NCBI GenBank assembly: GCA_000383355.1
Contig: KB911146.1
Span: forward strand, 51,701 to 115,700
Direction: 5' to 3'
DNA length: 64,000 bases
Source: Flavobacterium sp. SCGC AAA160-P02
GTDB lineage: Bacteria > Bacteroidota > Bacteroidia > Flavobacteriales > Flavobacteriaceae
Below are positions 63,389 to 64,000 of this stretch, piece by piece. The notes beneath the pieces are model-generated. The model made no database searches and had not been told where the DNA came from. It saw only the letters and a program-made list of their open reading frames with translations. Position 1 is the first letter of the stretch. Each line of letters starts with the position of its first letter. The translations under genes were made by a program, and so were the position numbers.

Positions 63389-63461
63389 AGGAGCTACTTC
63401 CTGCTTTCCGCACTCGCTTTTTGTTTACGTAAAAGAGCTCAAACAATAGCTTCAATAAGGG
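63389..63461. repeat. Intergenic element resembling flavobacterial dispersed repeats
   Basis: The gap after the THUMP methyltransferase carries GGAGCTACTTCCTGCTTTCC, then GCACTCGC, a small hairpin-like CTTTTTGTTTACGTAAAAG, and GCTTCAATAAGGGC. The composition differs from the surrounding AT-rich DNA. From memory, similar GGAGCTA...TCCGC... elements recur between flavobacterial genes. The open frame across it (63305-63493) overlaps the methyltransferase and is not believed to be a gene. Confidence 0.4.
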
Positions 63462-63508
63462 CTAAACTTGCTCAAGAACACATTATTTACTAGTAAGTAA
63501 GTTACTTA

Positions 63509-63904
63509 TTAGTTGTTTTTTAAGATGCAATTTAACCATTCATCAGGATTCTCTAACATAGGAAAATGACCTGTATTTTCTATCCAAAATAATTTGTTAT
63601 TTGAGATTTCTGTTGCTATTAACCTGGCAATTGCAGGAACTGCAACCGGGTCATTTTTAGCCCATACAATGTTAGTTTGTAGATCAGTTTCTTTAAGAGC
63701 ACCAATCCAACGATTCCAGTAGGTATAGCGTTCATTTATATACTGACTTAGCTTATGAATAACCTTACGTCCCTCATTGTACTCAAGTTGCATCCACATA
63801 TCTTTCAGTTCATTATTACTTACTTTAGTTTTATCAAAATAAACATTGCGTAGGTTTTTACTAAAAATAGCGTAGGTGGTTAATTTTGCAACATATTTAC
63901 CCAA
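63509..63904 (-). pseudogene. Alpha/beta hydrolase, 5'-truncated at the tatC-like junction
   Basis: The C-terminal half (about 131 residues) of an alpha/beta hydrolase. It contains a lid-like helical part (DKTKVSNNELKDMWMQLEYN), the strand with the acid residue IVWAKNDPVAVPAIA, and the catalytic His segment LFWIENTGHFPMLENPDEW. The N-terminal half, with the nucleophile Ser, is missing. Three codons upstream of the first readable residues the frame enters the tatC-like sequence and meets a stop. The gene is therefore cut at about 63905, either by rearrangement or by a false join. Confidence 0.8.
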
Positions 63905-63905
63905 C

Positions 63906-64000
63906 CATTTATTTTAGGAGCTATTGTTGCTTTTCCATATATACTATGGGAGTTTTGGAAGTTCATTTCACCAGGTCTTCATAGTAATGAAATTAAAAAA
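63906..64000 (+). pseudogene. Inverted duplicate of an internal tatC segment (runs off the window)
   Basis: The last 95 bases are identical, on the opposite strand, to positions 57900-57994 inside tatC. Read on the plus strand they encode 31 TatC residues from FILGAIVAFPYILWEF to SNEIKK. The identity begins abruptly at 63906; the base before it differs from the tatC context. How far the copy continues to the right is not visible. Confidence 0.9.

Noticed and set aside
63305..63493. 62-codon plus-strand ORF
   Set aside because: It begins inside the THUMP methyltransferase in another frame and runs through the intergenic repeat.
1..64000. CRISPR arrays, insertion sequences, prophage or toxin-antitoxin pairs
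   Set aside because: No regularly spaced repeats, transposase or phage genes were seen anywhere in the window.

Overview
The window is AT-rich DNA from a bacterium of the phylum Bacteroidota, most likely family Flavobacteriaceae. The support is direct. Many genes follow the Bacteroidota -7 promoter motif TAnnTTTG. There is a flavobacterial-type 6S RNA between zapA and rny. Lineage-typical families are present: a PorV/PorQ-like barrel, a SusC-like TonB receptor, DUF2147, DUF922, DUF4105, BshB1 and a fused FTCD. Shine-Dalgarno sites are mostly absent.

Layout. 1-2544: the end of a MacAB-like ABC efflux operon (two FtsX-type permeases and an HlyD adaptor). 2602-27654: mainly chromosomal housekeeping genes on both strands. 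They cover 3-hydroxyacyl-CoA dehydrogenase, a Gfo/Idh/MocA oxidoreductase, pcm, kdsC with a DUF2520 gene, a Cys/Met-metabolism PLP enzyme with bshB1, tRNA-His, threonine dehydratase, uvrA, an ECF sigma factor with a 47-residue companion ORF, nth, bcp, a TonB receptor with an M23 peptidase, zapA-6S RNA-rny, xerD, aroQ and FTCD. 27762-52164: one uninterrupted plus-strand surface-polysaccharide locus of about 24 kb and 21 genes. 52144-58286: envelope and lipid genes (DUF4105, PorV/PorQ-like, YheT-like hydrolase, pssA, lptB, an AhpD-like gene, tatC). 58464-63381: recQ, a ZIP transporter and two methyltransferases. 63509-64000: a broken alpha/beta hydrolase joined to an inverted copy of part of tatC.

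The polysaccharide locus holds the most biology. A Wzm/Wzt ABC exporter leads it and a polyprenyl-phosphate sugar-1-phosphate transferase closes it. Between them lie eight recognisable glycosyltransferases, a possible ninth, a neuB-neuC-neuA set for a CMP-activated nonulosonic acid (sialic acid type), an O-acyltransferase (MBOAT) followed by two SGNH-like membrane-anchored proteins, an AsnB-type amidotransferase, an O-antigen ligase/polymerase-type membrane protein and a CapK/PaaK-like adenylate-forming enzyme. Together they suggest an acidic, sialylated and probably O-acylated cell-surface glycan.

Three genes of this locus are split by frameshifts. Two of the shifts lie at T8 and (AT)8 repeats and the third at short A6 runs. 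Removing one T, removing one AT, or adding one A restores a full-length protein in each case. No other gene in the window looks frameshifted. This fits simple-repeat phase variation of the surface glycan, but sequencing or assembly error has not been excluded. The right edge of the window carries a 95-base exact inverted duplicate of tatC that cuts a hydrolase gene, which may be an assembly or amplification chimera. Coordinates of motifs were counted by eye; no database search was possible.
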